Part shown: one piece after another, positions 34,433 through 42,784 of the stretch
How the letters are laid out: the number at the start of each line of letters is the position of its first letter
Position numbering within the stretch: position 1 is the stretch's first letter
Assembly (NCBI GenBank): GCA_944321955.1
Contig: CALUNG010000005.1
Location: forward strand, 62,001-126,000
Direction: 5' to 3'
DNA length: 64,000 bases
DNA from: an uncultured Alistipes sp.
GTDB taxonomy: Bacteria > Bacteroidota > Bacteroidia > Bacteroidales > Rikenellaceae
Notes under the pieces: generated by a model
The model's input: only the letters and a program-made list of their open reading frames with translations
Database searches by the model: none
Told to the model about the DNA's origin: nothing
Translations under genes and position numbers: made by a program

Positions 34433-36517
34433 ATGAAAACTTTCAAACTTATGATTGCAGCGGCCGTAGCGCTGTTCGCAGTTGTCGGGTGCTCGAAGGA
34501 TACCACCGAGGACGCCCTGACGATGGGAACCACCGAGATTTCGGTTCCGGCCGCAGGCTCGACGCAGCCTTTGACATTCACGGCCAATACATCGTGGACC
34601 GTATCGAGCGACCAGGACTGGGTTACGTTCGACCGCATGAGCGGTGATGCCGGCGAGGCTACCGTCAACATGACCGTCGATGCCAATCCCGACTATGAGA
34701 ACCGTACGGCTACGGTTACGATCAAGGCCGGTACGAAGACCACTCTCTTCAAGGTCGTACAGAAGATGCTTGAGACCTTCTCTGCAGAGTTCGTATATGA
34801 GATAGGGCCCGAGGAGCAGACCATCGAGTTCGCCACGGAGTCGAACAAGGAGTACGAGTTCCTGATCGGCGAGGAGTGCGAGTCGTGGATCCGTCCCGCA
34901 GCCAGCCAGTCGGCCGTACCCGAGTCGTCGGTTGCCCGCTTCACCGTTTCGGCCAATACGTCGGTTGCCCCTCGTGAAGGACGCATCGTTGCCAAGGTCG
35001 GTGACGTCGCCTACGCCCTGATCGTAAAGCAGAATGCCGATTTCGAGTACATGACCGCAGCAACGGCTACGTGCTACGGCCGTACCATGAAGATCTATGA
35101 CGGTACTTACTACAAGTATAACGAGTACGGAATAGAGTTGACCAACGAAGAAGGCGTGAAGGTTGTTTTGGCAATTAACGCTGCACGTTCGGAAAACTAT
35201 CTGTCGGAACTTCCGGTTGGAACCTATACTGTCGATGCATCGGCATCCCACACTCCGGGAACCTTCTCCATCAAGACTTCTGACGGCAGCGAATCGGTTT
35301 ACACCACAATTTTCAATGGCGAGACCGAAACGACTGTTGCCGACGGAGAGATTTCGGTTGCAAAGGAGGGTAATACCTATACCATTCTCGCATCGCTCAT
35401 GGACAGCCGCGAGAACGTTCTCCGCTACTCGTTCGTAGGTGAGATTCCGACCATTGATGACAAGAGTCTCGGCGGATATTTCTATAAGCTCAACAGCGAG
35501 GGACAATACGATACCTATTTTTCATCCAAAGCCAATCTGTGGAGTCTGACTGTTCTTGTCAGCAAGGAACTTTCGTCAGACGCCAAGTCGTTCCCCGCAG
35601 CGTACATAGATTTTAACATCTATGGAGATTCTTCTACGGAGTTGCCGACCGGAACATTTACTTTCATGACGGGAGAGCAGGATTCGGAAATACCGTATGC
35701 AAACGGTAATTGGAACTACAAGACAGGTGATGCTACCAGTGGATCCGTTTATGATGAATACGATGACGAGGGCAACAATCGCGGTTGCAATGTTAAGGAC
35801 GGAAGTACGGTAACCATCAGCAAGAATGCCGACGGTACCTACAAATTTGAGTTCGACATGGATCTGGTTTATGAGGAAGAGGATTACACCTATGACGGCA
35901 CAGTTGATAATGTTGAGGTCCGCTCCGAAATAGGAAAATCCAAACTTGACCCGGTTCCTGATGGAGACATCGTTGCGGATAATACCGGCATATTTGGAGG
36001 AACTGCTCTGTATTGGGGTGACAAGGCCGTATTCGAAGCTCTCGATCCGGCTCCGTCGTTCTCGCTGCCGGAAGGCGTTTCGTTGTTGACTTTGGGCTAC
36101 ACCTATTTGAATGGTCTGCACCCGCTTTATCTTGGTATATGCGCACCTTGGACATTTGCTGGAACCTCCACTACGAGTCGCGATCCGCTTCCAGATGGAA
36201 CTTATACATTCTCGGAAACTCCCGAGTTAAACACGTTGGTGCCGCTGTTCAACAATGTAACTAATTATACATATTTCAAGAACGGCTATACCGGAACGTC
36301 TTACTTCGTTCACGGCGGTTCGATAACAATATCCGATTCGGGGCAGACGATTACTTTCGATTTGAAGATGTCTCCTTTTGCAGATGCTTCAGGTAAAGAC
36401 TACGATCGTACCAAAGAGTATTCTCTTACGGGAACGATGAAGACGAGTATTTCGGGAGTGCGTAATTACTCTAAGAATGCGAAATTTGCCAAGATTTGGA
36501 CAGATCCGCAGGAATAG
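34433..36517 (+). CDS. BACON-domain lipoprotein, 694 aa
   Basis: The signal peptide ends at Cys20 (VVGC). Residues ~38-105 are a BACON domain (SVPAAGSTQPLTFTANTSWTV; WVTFDRMSGDAGEATVNMTVDANPDYENRTATVTI). A second BACON-like unit follows at ~115-205 (FEFATESNKEY-like region, ESSVARFTVSANTSVAPREG). The C-terminal ~480 residues are beta-rich with two related halves (LPVGTYTVDASASHTPG; LPTGTFTFMTGEQDSEIP; LPDGTYTFSETPELN), perhaps three repeated beta-units. BACON domains are carbohydrate- or mucin-binding candidates. It is the last gene of the operon; an intrinsic terminator lies 33 bases after it. Confidence 0.87.
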   Translation: MKTFKLMIAAAVALFAVVGCSKDTTEDALTMGTTEISVPAAGSTQPLTFTANTSWTVSSDQDWVTFDRMSGDAGEATVNMTVDANPDYENRTATVTIKAGTKTTLFKVVQKMLETFSAEFVYEIGPEEQTIEFATESNKEYEFLIGEECESWIRPAASQSAVPESSVARFTVSANTSVAPREGRIVAKVGDVAYALIVKQNADFEYMTAATATCYGRTMKIYDGTYYKYNEYGIELTNEEGVKVVLAINAARSENYLSELPVGTYTVDASASHTPGTFSIKTSDGSESVYTTIFNGETETTVADGEISVAKEGNTYTILASLMDSRENVLRYSFVGEIPTIDDKSLGGYFYKLNSEGQYDTYFSSKANLWSLTVLVSKELSSDAKSFPAAYIDFNIYGDSSTELPTGTFTFMTGEQDSEIPYANGNWNYKTGDATSGSVYDEYDDEGNNRGCNVKDGSTVTISKNADGTYKFEFDMDLVYEEEDYTYDGTVDNVEVRSEIGKSKLDPVPDGDIVADNTGIFGGTALYWGDKAVFEALDPAPSFSLPEGVSLLTLGYTYLNGLHPLYLGICAPWTFAGTSTTSRDPLPDGTYTFSETPELNTLVPLFNNVTNYTYFKNGYTGTSYFVHGGSITISDSGQTITFDLKMSPFADASGKDYDRTKEYSLTGTMKTSISGVRNYSKNAKFAKIWTDPQE

Positions 36518-36550
36518 TATAATACAATTTCGCACTATATCTGAAGACGG

Positions 36551-36590
36551 TTGCGCCACTCCTTTGCGGGGTGGCGCAATTTTTTATTTT
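36551..36590 (+). terminator. Intrinsic terminator of the SusCD-BACON operon
   Basis: TTGCGCCAC (36551-36559) and GTGGCGCAA (36571-36579) form a perfect 9-bp stem, extendable by three pairs, followed directly by TTTTTTATTTT. Confidence 0.9.
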
Positions 36591-37268
36591 ACGTACCGCA
36601 GTCCGCGGGCCTATTCGTCGCCGCCGCGTATGTGTCTCCGCGGACGTGTTCCCGTGCATGTGTCTCCGCGTATGTATTTTCGTGCCCGTCAAACCTCGCT
36701 TTCCGGCCTGCTCCATATTCCCGCCCTGCCTATCCCGTTCCTCCGTTCTTGCTTTCCATTCCATCGTCCTTGTCCCCGCCGCCGTGCATGTGTTCCCGTG
36801 CCCCCTCCCGCTTCTGTTCCGTCTCTTCCTGCCCTCGCCCCCGTTCCACCCTGCGGCCTGTGCTCACCGTCTCCGCCGGCCGGCTTTCCAAGCCATGCCC
36901 GCTGTCCTCATTCTCCGTCCCGCCGGCTTCGCCCGGCCGCCGCAAGCCCCCCCCCACAAAAAAATATCACGCCCCGAAATCTCAAACCGCCGGTACGATA
37001 TGTCGTTGGCATCGACGGCAGGCGCGAAAAAAATGTCATGCCTCTGCATGTAAAATCCATGTCGCGCTTCGGCCTGAATTTTCAACTGAAAAGTTCCATA
37101 TCCGGTTGTTTTCATACATGGAGCAATAGTTTCCTGCAGAATGCTTTAGCTTCTGCGGGGCGAATGCGATGCGACAAACAGAACAGTTTGTGCGACGCCG
37201 AATGCCTGCCAGACGCGTGTGTGCCGCGATGACTTATCAACAGAGTGATGATAAAAAACAGAATAAAA

Positions 37269-37312
37269 TCAATAATATGGTGCTTGTTATTAATAAAAAA
37301 CGTATAATTTTG
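37269..37312 (+). promoter_or_regulatory. Dyad plus -7 box, copy A
   Basis: TCAATAAT (37269-37276), nine bases, GTTATTAA (37286-37293), 11 bases, then TAATTTTG (37305-37312). The -7 box is 49 bases before the ATG at 37362. The same module precedes the other three paralogs. Confidence 0.6.
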
Positions 37313-37361
37313 ATGTGTAACGAACGTATTTAATAAGTTAAACCCCCAAAACAAAAATTTT

Positions 37362-38828
37362 ATGAAGCTCAGAAATCTGCTTATGATGATGCTTGCCGTA
37401 TTTTCGTTGACGTTTGCGGCCTGCGACGGTACTGATGAAGTAATTATCGATGACGGTACGGAACAACCCGATGGAGAGGATCCGACGGACGAACCCGACG
37501 ATCCGATTTACGGAGCGGAGTTTACCATAACCGTATCGGATATTACTCCCGTCGGCGCGCTGGTCAGTGTAGTACCGGTCGATGCTGCGGCAACATACTA
37601 TTTCGATGTGATAGAGAAGTCGTTTTATGACGAATATTCGGACAAGCTCCAGTTTGCCGAAGAGACTGTGGCGGAGGTTTCGGAGTTGGTTGGGGCTTTT
37701 GGCCTGACGTTCCAGGATATGCTGACTCAGGGCGAGTACGAACTCGAATATACTACTCTCGATCCTTCGACCGAATATTATGCCTACGCATTCCGTGTCG
37801 ACGCCGACGGTACGGTCAATTCGTCGTTCGTAACGACTGTGCCGTTCACCACGGCCGATGTCGTTCCTTCGTCGAACACCTTTACCGTAACGGAGGATGG
37901 CGGTTACATAACGGTAACCCCCACCAACAACGACCGCTACGTATGGGATGTGATGGAGACTGCGGTAATCGATGCCTTTACCGACGACCAGATCATCGAT
38001 TTGGTTGTCTATAACCGCGGTGCGGATCTGTCGGATTATACGGCTGTCGGTCCCGACTCGTACAACTATGCTGACATGCTGACGGTCGGCGTTTCGTATA
38101 CCGTTGTGGTATTCGGTTACGATCTGGCCCCGACGACCGGCCTTACCAGGTTCGAGTTCACGTTTGAGGGCGCGGGTGACGGCCCTGATTCGTCCGGTCT
38201 TGTGGATACCAACATTACGGGTGACATCGACTTGGATGCCTTCTACGGTGTGTCGGAATATCACGGTGACCTCTATGGATCCGGTACGGCCGTATGGAAG
38301 ATCGAAATGATGACTCTCCCCGGAGACAAATTCTTCCTGGAGGTTTATCGCGACCTTTCGACGGGCTTCTCCGATCCGTCGGGTACGTACGTGATCGATC
38401 CGACGAAGTCGATGGCTGTGGGTACGGCTCTTCCGGGATATGTCGAGCTCGGCGCAGACGGTAACCCGACAAGTTATGGCTGTTTCTACAGATCGAGCGA
38501 TTATGTAATGTATGCAGCGCTTGTCGAGGGTTCGGTAACCGTCACCAACAACAACGACGAAACGTATAGCGTTGTTGTCGATGCGAAGGATTCCAAGGGA
38601 CACAAGCTGACCTGCGACTTTACCGGCGATTTCGACGTGTACGACTGGTCGAATATGTCGCTGCCGTCATCCGCAGACGGCATGACGATCAAGGATGGCC
38701 TGCGCGACCCTGCATGCGTGCAGATGCAGCCCATGCGTAACATTTCGTCCGAAGATCACGTGCGTGAACTTGCTCCGACCGTTGCTTCGTACTCCCGTTT
38801 GGTCAATCGCCCGCTCGTGCGCCGATAA
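37362..38828 (+). CDS. Tandem FnIII-like surface lipoprotein A, 488 aa
   Basis: First of four paralogs. Signal peptide MKLRNLLMMML ends at Cys21 (FAAC), followed by an acidic stretch (DGTDEVIIDDGTEQPDGED) of the kind that directs lipoproteins to the cell surface in Bacteroidota. Two FnIII-like units with helical insertions follow: ~50-165 (FTITVSDITPVGALVSVVPV; TEYYAYAFRVDADGTV) and ~170-270 (NTFTVTEDGGYITVTPTNND; YTVVVFGYDLAPTTGLTRFEF). A third beta-domain spans ~285-440, with SVTVTNNNDETYSVVVDAKD. The tail is basic and ends RPLVRR. Ligand unknown. It is the most diverged copy at the C-terminus. Confidence 0.85.
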   Translation: MKLRNLLMMMLAVFSLTFAACDGTDEVIIDDGTEQPDGEDPTDEPDDPIYGAEFTITVSDITPVGALVSVVPVDAAATYYFDVIEKSFYDEYSDKLQFAEETVAEVSELVGAFGLTFQDMLTQGEYELEYTTLDPSTEYYAYAFRVDADGTVNSSFVTTVPFTTADVVPSSNTFTVTEDGGYITVTPTNNDRYVWDVMETAVIDAFTDDQIIDLVVYNRGADLSDYTAVGPDSYNYADMLTVGVSYTVVVFGYDLAPTTGLTRFEFTFEGAGDGPDSSGLVDTNITGDIDLDAFYGVSEYHGDLYGSGTAVWKIEMMTLPGDKFFLEVYRDLSTGFSDPSGTYVIDPTKSMAVGTALPGYVELGADGNPTSYGCFYRSSDYVMYAALVEGSVTVTNNNDETYSVVVDAKDSKGHKLTCDFTGDFDVYDWSNMSLPSSADGMTIKDGLRDPACVQMQPMRNISSEDHVRELAPTVASYSRLVNRPLVRR

Positions 38829-38857
38829 CGAAACAGACGGAATCTGTATCTGGTTGA

Positions 38858-38903
38858 AGATGGAGGGCTTTCCCGTACGGGAAGTCCCTCCATCTTTTTT
38901 TTG
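38858..38903 (+). terminator. Intrinsic terminator after lipoprotein A
   Basis: AAGATGGAGGG (38858-38868) pairs with CCCTCCATCTT (38887-38897), with an inner TTCCCG/CGGGAA stem, followed by a T-run. Confidence 0.9.
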
Positions 38904-39076
38904 TTTGCGGCCGTCGTTTTTTTCTCCTGACTGCCGCAATGTTCGCTGTCACGGCCTTGCAGCGATGCCGTCGCTGCCGTACCCTGCCATGCGATATGGT
39001 GAACATCGTTTGCGTTCCCTTGAACCCGCGCTGCAGGTCTCCTGTTTTGATTTTTATAGCGGAAAAGCAGGGAAAA

Positions 39077-39120
39077 TCAATCACTACGCACCTGTTTTTA
39101 ATAAAAGATAATTAATTTTG
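39077..39120 (+). promoter_or_regulatory. Dyad plus -7 box, copy B (degenerate arms)
   Basis: TCAATCAC (39077-39084), nine bases, GTTTTTAA (39094-39101), 11 bases, TAATTTTG (39113-39120). Spacing is kept although the arms no longer pair well. The box is 48 bases before the ATG at 39169. Confidence 0.5.
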
Positions 39121-39168
39121 AAGCGAGACCGATGCATTTAACAAGTCAAACCCCAAAAACGAAAGATT

Positions 39169-40488
39169 ATGAAGTTGAGAAGTCTGCTTATGATGATGCT
39201 TGCCGCATTTGCGTTGACGTTTGCGGCCTGCGATGGAGCCGATGACGGAACGAAGGAGACCCCCGGCGGCGGAGATTCCGTGTTTGCTCTCACGGTCAGC
39301 GACATAACCGCATCAAGTGCCACGGTGTCGGTAGTTCCTCTGGATGCAACCGTTACCTACTATTTCGATGTAGTAGAGAAGTCGGCCTTCGACAGATACA
39401 GCGATGCTCAGGCATTTGCAACCGACTACATCGCCGCTCTGAAAGAGGATATTGAGCAGTTGGAATTGCCGTTGTCGGACCTGCTTTCACAGGGCAATGA
39501 TTCGTACTCCTATGCAGGAACGTTCACCCCATCGACCGAATATTATGCGTTTGCCGCAGGAGTCGATGCCGACGGCACGATTACTACCGACGTTGTAACC
39601 AAAGCCTTCGCGACCCGGGAGGTATTACCGTCGGACAACATCTTTACCGTAACCGAGGATCTCGGCTATATTACCGTCACCACGAGCAACAACGATCCCT
39701 ACGTATGGGAGGTATATGAAGCGGAGACATTCGAAGGGTATAGCGATGATGAGATCATCGAAACCGTTCTGGAAACTCTTGGCGAGGACCTGCCTTACTA
39801 TACGGCTACCGGTACGGATTCGTACGACTATTCGTCGATGCTGACCAACGGAGTGGAGTATGTCGTTGCCGTATTCGGCTACGACGGCGGTCCGACGACG
39901 GGTCTGACCCTGTACAGGTTCACGTACGATGGTGAGACCGGAGGCAGCGATACCGACCTCACGGGTGATGTCGAATTTACTGCGGCAGATGCATGTGTGG
40001 CCGAGTATTACGGTGACTATTATGAATCGGGTACAGGCTACTGGCACATAAGGTTGTCCAATGAAGCGACACACGATTCCGTCTCTGCGTCGTGCTTCTC
40101 CGATCTTTCGGCCGGTGAGAATCCCACCGGCACGTACGTTATCGCCGATGATACCTCTACCGATGTCGGCACCGCCACAGGGGCGTACTACTGGGCTGGT
40201 GATATTTTTGCCAAGTTGGTAGAGGGAACATTCAACGTCACCAGGTACGACGACGGTAACTGTACCGTTGCCGTCGACACGAAGGATTCGGCCGGAAACA
40301 GGGTTACCTGCAACTATTCGGGATTCATGACCGTGTATGTATACCGGGACTATATGTCGCTTCCGTCGACCGGGTCGTTCGTTCCTTTCAGGGATCGCGG
40401 GTCGAAGATCGTCTCGACCATGAAGCCGCAGCGCAAGCCGGACTCCATAAAGGCTCGGGATCTGCGCGGCAGGGTCGTTCTCCGATAA
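39169..40488 (+). CDS. Tandem FnIII-like surface lipoprotein B, 439 aa
   Basis: Second paralog, with the shortest acidic linker after Cys21 (DGADDGTKETPGGGDS). FnIII-like unit 1: FALTVSDITASSATVSVVPL to TEYYAFAAGVDADGTI. Unit 2: NIFTVTEDLGYITVTTSNND to YVVAVFGYDGGPTTGLTLYRF. The third domain begins LTGDVEFTAADACVAEYYGDYYESG and includes TFNVTRYDDGNCTVAVDTKD. The tail after LPSTGSFVPFRDRGSKIV is basic (MKPQRKPDSIKARDLRGRV) and ends VLR. Closest to paralog C. No catalytic motif seen; the repeated Asp-rich YYGD loops could bind calcium, which is a guess. Confidence 0.86.
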   Translation: MKLRSLLMMMLAAFALTFAACDGADDGTKETPGGGDSVFALTVSDITASSATVSVVPLDATVTYYFDVVEKSAFDRYSDAQAFATDYIAALKEDIEQLELPLSDLLSQGNDSYSYAGTFTPSTEYYAFAAGVDADGTITTDVVTKAFATREVLPSDNIFTVTEDLGYITVTTSNNDPYVWEVYEAETFEGYSDDEIIETVLETLGEDLPYYTATGTDSYDYSSMLTNGVEYVVAVFGYDGGPTTGLTLYRFTYDGETGGSDTDLTGDVEFTAADACVAEYYGDYYESGTGYWHIRLSNEATHDSVSASCFSDLSAGENPTGTYVIADDTSTDVGTATGAYYWAGDIFAKLVEGTFNVTRYDDGNCTVAVDTKDSAGNRVTCNYSGFMTVYVYRDYMSLPSTGSFVPFRDRGSKIVSTMKPQRKPDSIKARDLRGRVVLR

Positions 40489-40508
40489 CGTCCGGAGATG
40501 GCCGACGC

Positions 40509-40550
40509 AAAAGAGAAGGGGAGTCTCGTTGGTGGCTCCTCTTTTTTCTC
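40509..40550 (+). terminator. Weak terminator after lipoprotein B
   Basis: AAAAGAG at 40509-40515 can pair imperfectly with CTCTTTT at 40539-40545 around a GC-richer inner region, and the T-run follows. Confidence 0.55.
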
Positions 40551-40562
40551 TCTTCGTCGGGT

Positions 40563-40645
40563 CATCGTCTTTTCGCCGGAGCATCGCCTTTTCGCCGTGG
40601 CATCGTCTTTTCGCCTTTTGCCTTTTCGCCGGAGCATCGTCTTTT
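40563..40645. repeat. 19-bp tandem repeat
   Basis: About four imperfect copies of a 19-base unit built on CATCGTCTTTTCGCCGGAG, one of them interrupted by extra bases. It lies in non-coding DNA after paralog B. Confidence 0.65.
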
Positions 40646-40889
40646 TCTCCTTTGTGGCGAGCCTCGCATTTCCCGTTTCTGCGGCGGCAGCGGAGATCGA
40701 TTTGTGGATACGTTTGCCGCGAAACGGTTGGCGGGGTCGTAACCCGTCGTCACCGGGCGTTTCTAACTCTGTCACCGCAAAATACGCTTCACACGATACT
40801 GTGGCCCGTTTCTGCTGTCGATTTTTGCCGCTTCCCGGACTGCACGCATGCAGTCGTGGAAAGGTATGTGTAAAAAAATTAAATAAAAT

Positions 40890-40932
40890 TAATAACAATG
40901 TGCACGTTATTAAGAAAAAATAATTAATTTTG
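40890..40932 (+). promoter_or_regulatory. Dyad plus -7 box, copy C (perfect arms)
   Basis: TTAATAAC (40890-40897), nine bases, GTTATTAA (40907-40914): the arms are exact inverted copies. TAATTTTG follows after 10 bases (40925-40932), 49 bases before the ATG at 40982. The dyad covers the expected -33 region. Confidence 0.65.
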
Positions 40933-40981
40933 AGGCGTAAACGATGTATTTAAGAAGTCAAACCCCTAAAATCGAAAAATT

Positions 40982-42391
40982 ATGAAGTTTAGAAATCTAC
41001 TTTTAATGGCTCTGGCTGCATTCTCGTTGACGTTTGCGGCTTGTGAAAAGGACGACGGCGTAGGCGTTGAAGACGATGGTACGGAAGAGACTCCCGGCGG
41101 CGAGGATCCCACGCCGGATGATCCGGATGAAGTTACGTTTGCCATTTCGGTCAGCGACATAACCGCGACCGGAGCTACGGTATCGGTAGTTCCTTCGGAT
41201 GCGACGGTGACCTACTATTTTGCGGCGATCGAGAAGTCGACCTTCGACAGCTACAGCGATGCTCAGACATTTGCAACCGAATACATTGCCGAAGTCAAAT
41301 CATATGTCGAGTTGCTCGGCTATGAGTTTTCCGACCTGCTTTCGCAGGGCAATGATTCGTACTCTTATGCAGGAACGTTCACCGCATCGACCGAATATTA
41401 TGCGTTTGCCGTAGGAGTAGATACCGACGGCACTGTTACGACCGATGTCGCTACCGAGGCCTTCACGACCGGTGAGGCTGTTGCATCGGACAACACCTTT
41501 ACCGTAACCGAGAATCTCGGTTATATCACCATCACCCCGAGCAACAACGATCCCTACGTATGGACCATCAGCGAAGCCGAAGGTCTCGACAGTTTCACCG
41601 AAGAAGAGCTGATATCGGCCGTAATCAGCGACCTGGGAGCCGACATCACCAGTTACATGGCTACCGGTACGGATTCGTACGACTATTCGTCGGTTCTGAC
41701 CAACGGTGTTGAGTATGCCGTTATCGTATTCGGTTACGACGGCGGTCCGACGACGGGACTGACCCTGTACAGGTTCACGTACAAGGGTGAAAGCGGTGGC
41801 GACGTAACGCTCGAGGATACCAATCTTACGGGCGATGTCGATTTCTCCACTGCAGATGCATGTGTGGCCGAGTATTACGGCGACTGGTATGGATCGGGTA
41901 CAGGCAACTGGTACGTCACGTTGATGAATTCGACGACGGAGGATTGCATCGCCACGGAGTACTTCACCGAGCTTTCGGCCGGTACCGATCCCACAGGATC
42001 GTTCACTATCACCACCGAGACTACTACCGATGCCGGTACCGCCATACGTGGATACATGGATGACTATAGCTTGTACGGATCATGCTATCTGGCCGACGGG
42101 GGCTATACCTATGCCACGTTGGTAGAAGGAAGCGTCACCATTACCAAGAACGCCGACGATACCTATACCGTTGTTGTCGATACGAAGGATTCGGCCGGCA
42201 ACAAGGTTACCTGCAACTATACCGGGGCTCTCGACATCTACGATTCGTCCGATTATGCGTCGCTGCCGTCGACAAAGTCGATCGTTCCTTTCAAGGATCG
42301 CAAGTCGAAGATAGTTTCGAGCATGAAACAGCAGCGCAAGATCAACACCGTAAAGGCTCTGGATCTGCGCGAAAAGGTTCTTCTCCGATAA
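40982..42391 (+). CDS. Tandem FnIII-like surface lipoprotein C, 469 aa
   Basis: Third paralog. Signal peptide MKFRNLLLMALAAF ends at Cys21 (FAAC) and an acidic linker follows (EKDDGVGVEDDGTEETPGGE). FnIII-like unit 1: FAISVSDITATGATVSVVPS to TEYYAFAVGVDTDGTV. Unit 2: NTFTVTENLGYITITPSNND to YAVIVFGYDGGPTTGLTLYRF. Third domain: TGDVDFSTADACVAEYYGDWYGSG and SVTITKNADDTYTVVVDTKD. Tail: KSKIVSSMKQQRKINTVKAL, ending VLLR. Very similar to B across the whole length, as is the DNA upstream of it and of D, so the duplications look recent. Confidence 0.86.
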   Translation: MKFRNLLLMALAAFSLTFAACEKDDGVGVEDDGTEETPGGEDPTPDDPDEVTFAISVSDITATGATVSVVPSDATVTYYFAAIEKSTFDSYSDAQTFATEYIAEVKSYVELLGYEFSDLLSQGNDSYSYAGTFTASTEYYAFAVGVDTDGTVTTDVATEAFTTGEAVASDNTFTVTENLGYITITPSNNDPYVWTISEAEGLDSFTEEELISAVISDLGADITSYMATGTDSYDYSSVLTNGVEYAVIVFGYDGGPTTGLTLYRFTYKGESGGDVTLEDTNLTGDVDFSTADACVAEYYGDWYGSGTGNWYVTLMNSTTEDCIATEYFTELSAGTDPTGSFTITTETTTDAGTAIRGYMDDYSLYGSCYLADGGYTYATLVEGSVTITKNADDTYTVVVDTKDSAGNKVTCNYTGALDIYDSSDYASLPSTKSIVPFKDRKSKIVSSMKQQRKINTVKALDLREKVLLR

Positions 42392-42410
42392 CGTTCGGAG
42401 ATGACCGATG

Positions 42411-42453
42411 AAAAAGAGGAGAGGACTCTCGTCGAGGGTCTTCTCTTTTTTTG
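42411..42453 (+). terminator. Intrinsic terminator after lipoprotein C
   Basis: AAAAAGAG at 42411-42418 pairs with CTCTTTTT at 42443-42450 enclosing further imperfect pairs; the T-run continues to 42452. Confidence 0.75.
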
Positions 42454-42689
42454 TCTTTTTACCGGGGCATTGTCTCTTCGCTATTGTGGCAGGCCTCGCA
42501 TTTGCGCGTTGGCGGTAGCGGAATATGTTTTGACGGTGAACGCATCCGTCGTTCCGGGGTTTCCCGTGCTTTGTCGCCGCAAAATGCGCCTCTCACGATA
42601 CTGTGGCCCGTTTCTGCTGTTGGTGTTTTGCTTTTTTTCGGACTGCATGCGTGCTGTCATGGAAGATATGTGTAAAAAATTAAATAAAA

Positions 42690-42733
42690 TCAATAATGAT
42701 GTGTATATTATTAAGAAAAAATAATTGATTTTG
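42690..42733 (+). promoter_or_regulatory. Dyad plus -7 box, copy D
   Basis: TCAATAAT (42690-42697), nine bases, ATTATTAA (42707-42714), 11 bases, TGATTTTG (42726-42733). One arm mismatch and one -7 mismatch relative to copy C. The box is 51 bases before the ATG at 42785. Confidence 0.55.
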
Positions 42734-42784
42734 AAGTTGTTTTTGAAACAAACAAGTCAAATCCCCCCAAAAACAGAAAGAATT

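Larger units (their letters stand above)
36518..37361. other. Long intergenic region, C/T-rich, with a C9 run
   Basis: After the terminator at 36551-36590, about 400 bases are strongly pyrimidine-rich on the plus strand and contain an imperfect duplication of about 29 bases near 36628-36685 and nine C at 36947-36955. Overlapping open frames on both strands have no signal peptide, domain or start context I can support. The last 100 bases hold the promoter of the first tandem lipoprotein gene. Confidence 0.6.
38829..39168. other. Intergenic region between paralogs A and B
   Basis: About 340 bases holding a terminator (38858-38903), then unremarkable sequence and promoter copy B (39077-39120). 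No gene seen. Confidence 0.6.
40489..40981. other. Intergenic region between paralogs B and C
   Basis: About 490 bases with a weak terminator, a 19-bp tandem repeat, sequence related to the gap after paralog C, and promoter copy C. Short open frames here look like chance. Confidence 0.6.
42392..42784. other. Intergenic region between paralogs C and D
   Basis: About 390 bases with a terminator at 42411-42453, a block at 42594-42620 identical to 40792-40818, and promoter copy D. No gene seen. Confidence 0.6.

Noticed and set aside
36477-37232. Three overlapping plus-strand frames of 160-250 codons in the C-rich intergenic region
   Set aside because: They overlap one another in all frames, are Pro/Arg/Ser-rich from base composition, and the longest begins inside the BACON gene.
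40498-40923. Plus-strand frames of 114-141 codons between paralogs B and C
   Set aside because: They run through the terminator and the 19-bp repeat, with no conservation to the equivalent gap after C at the protein level.
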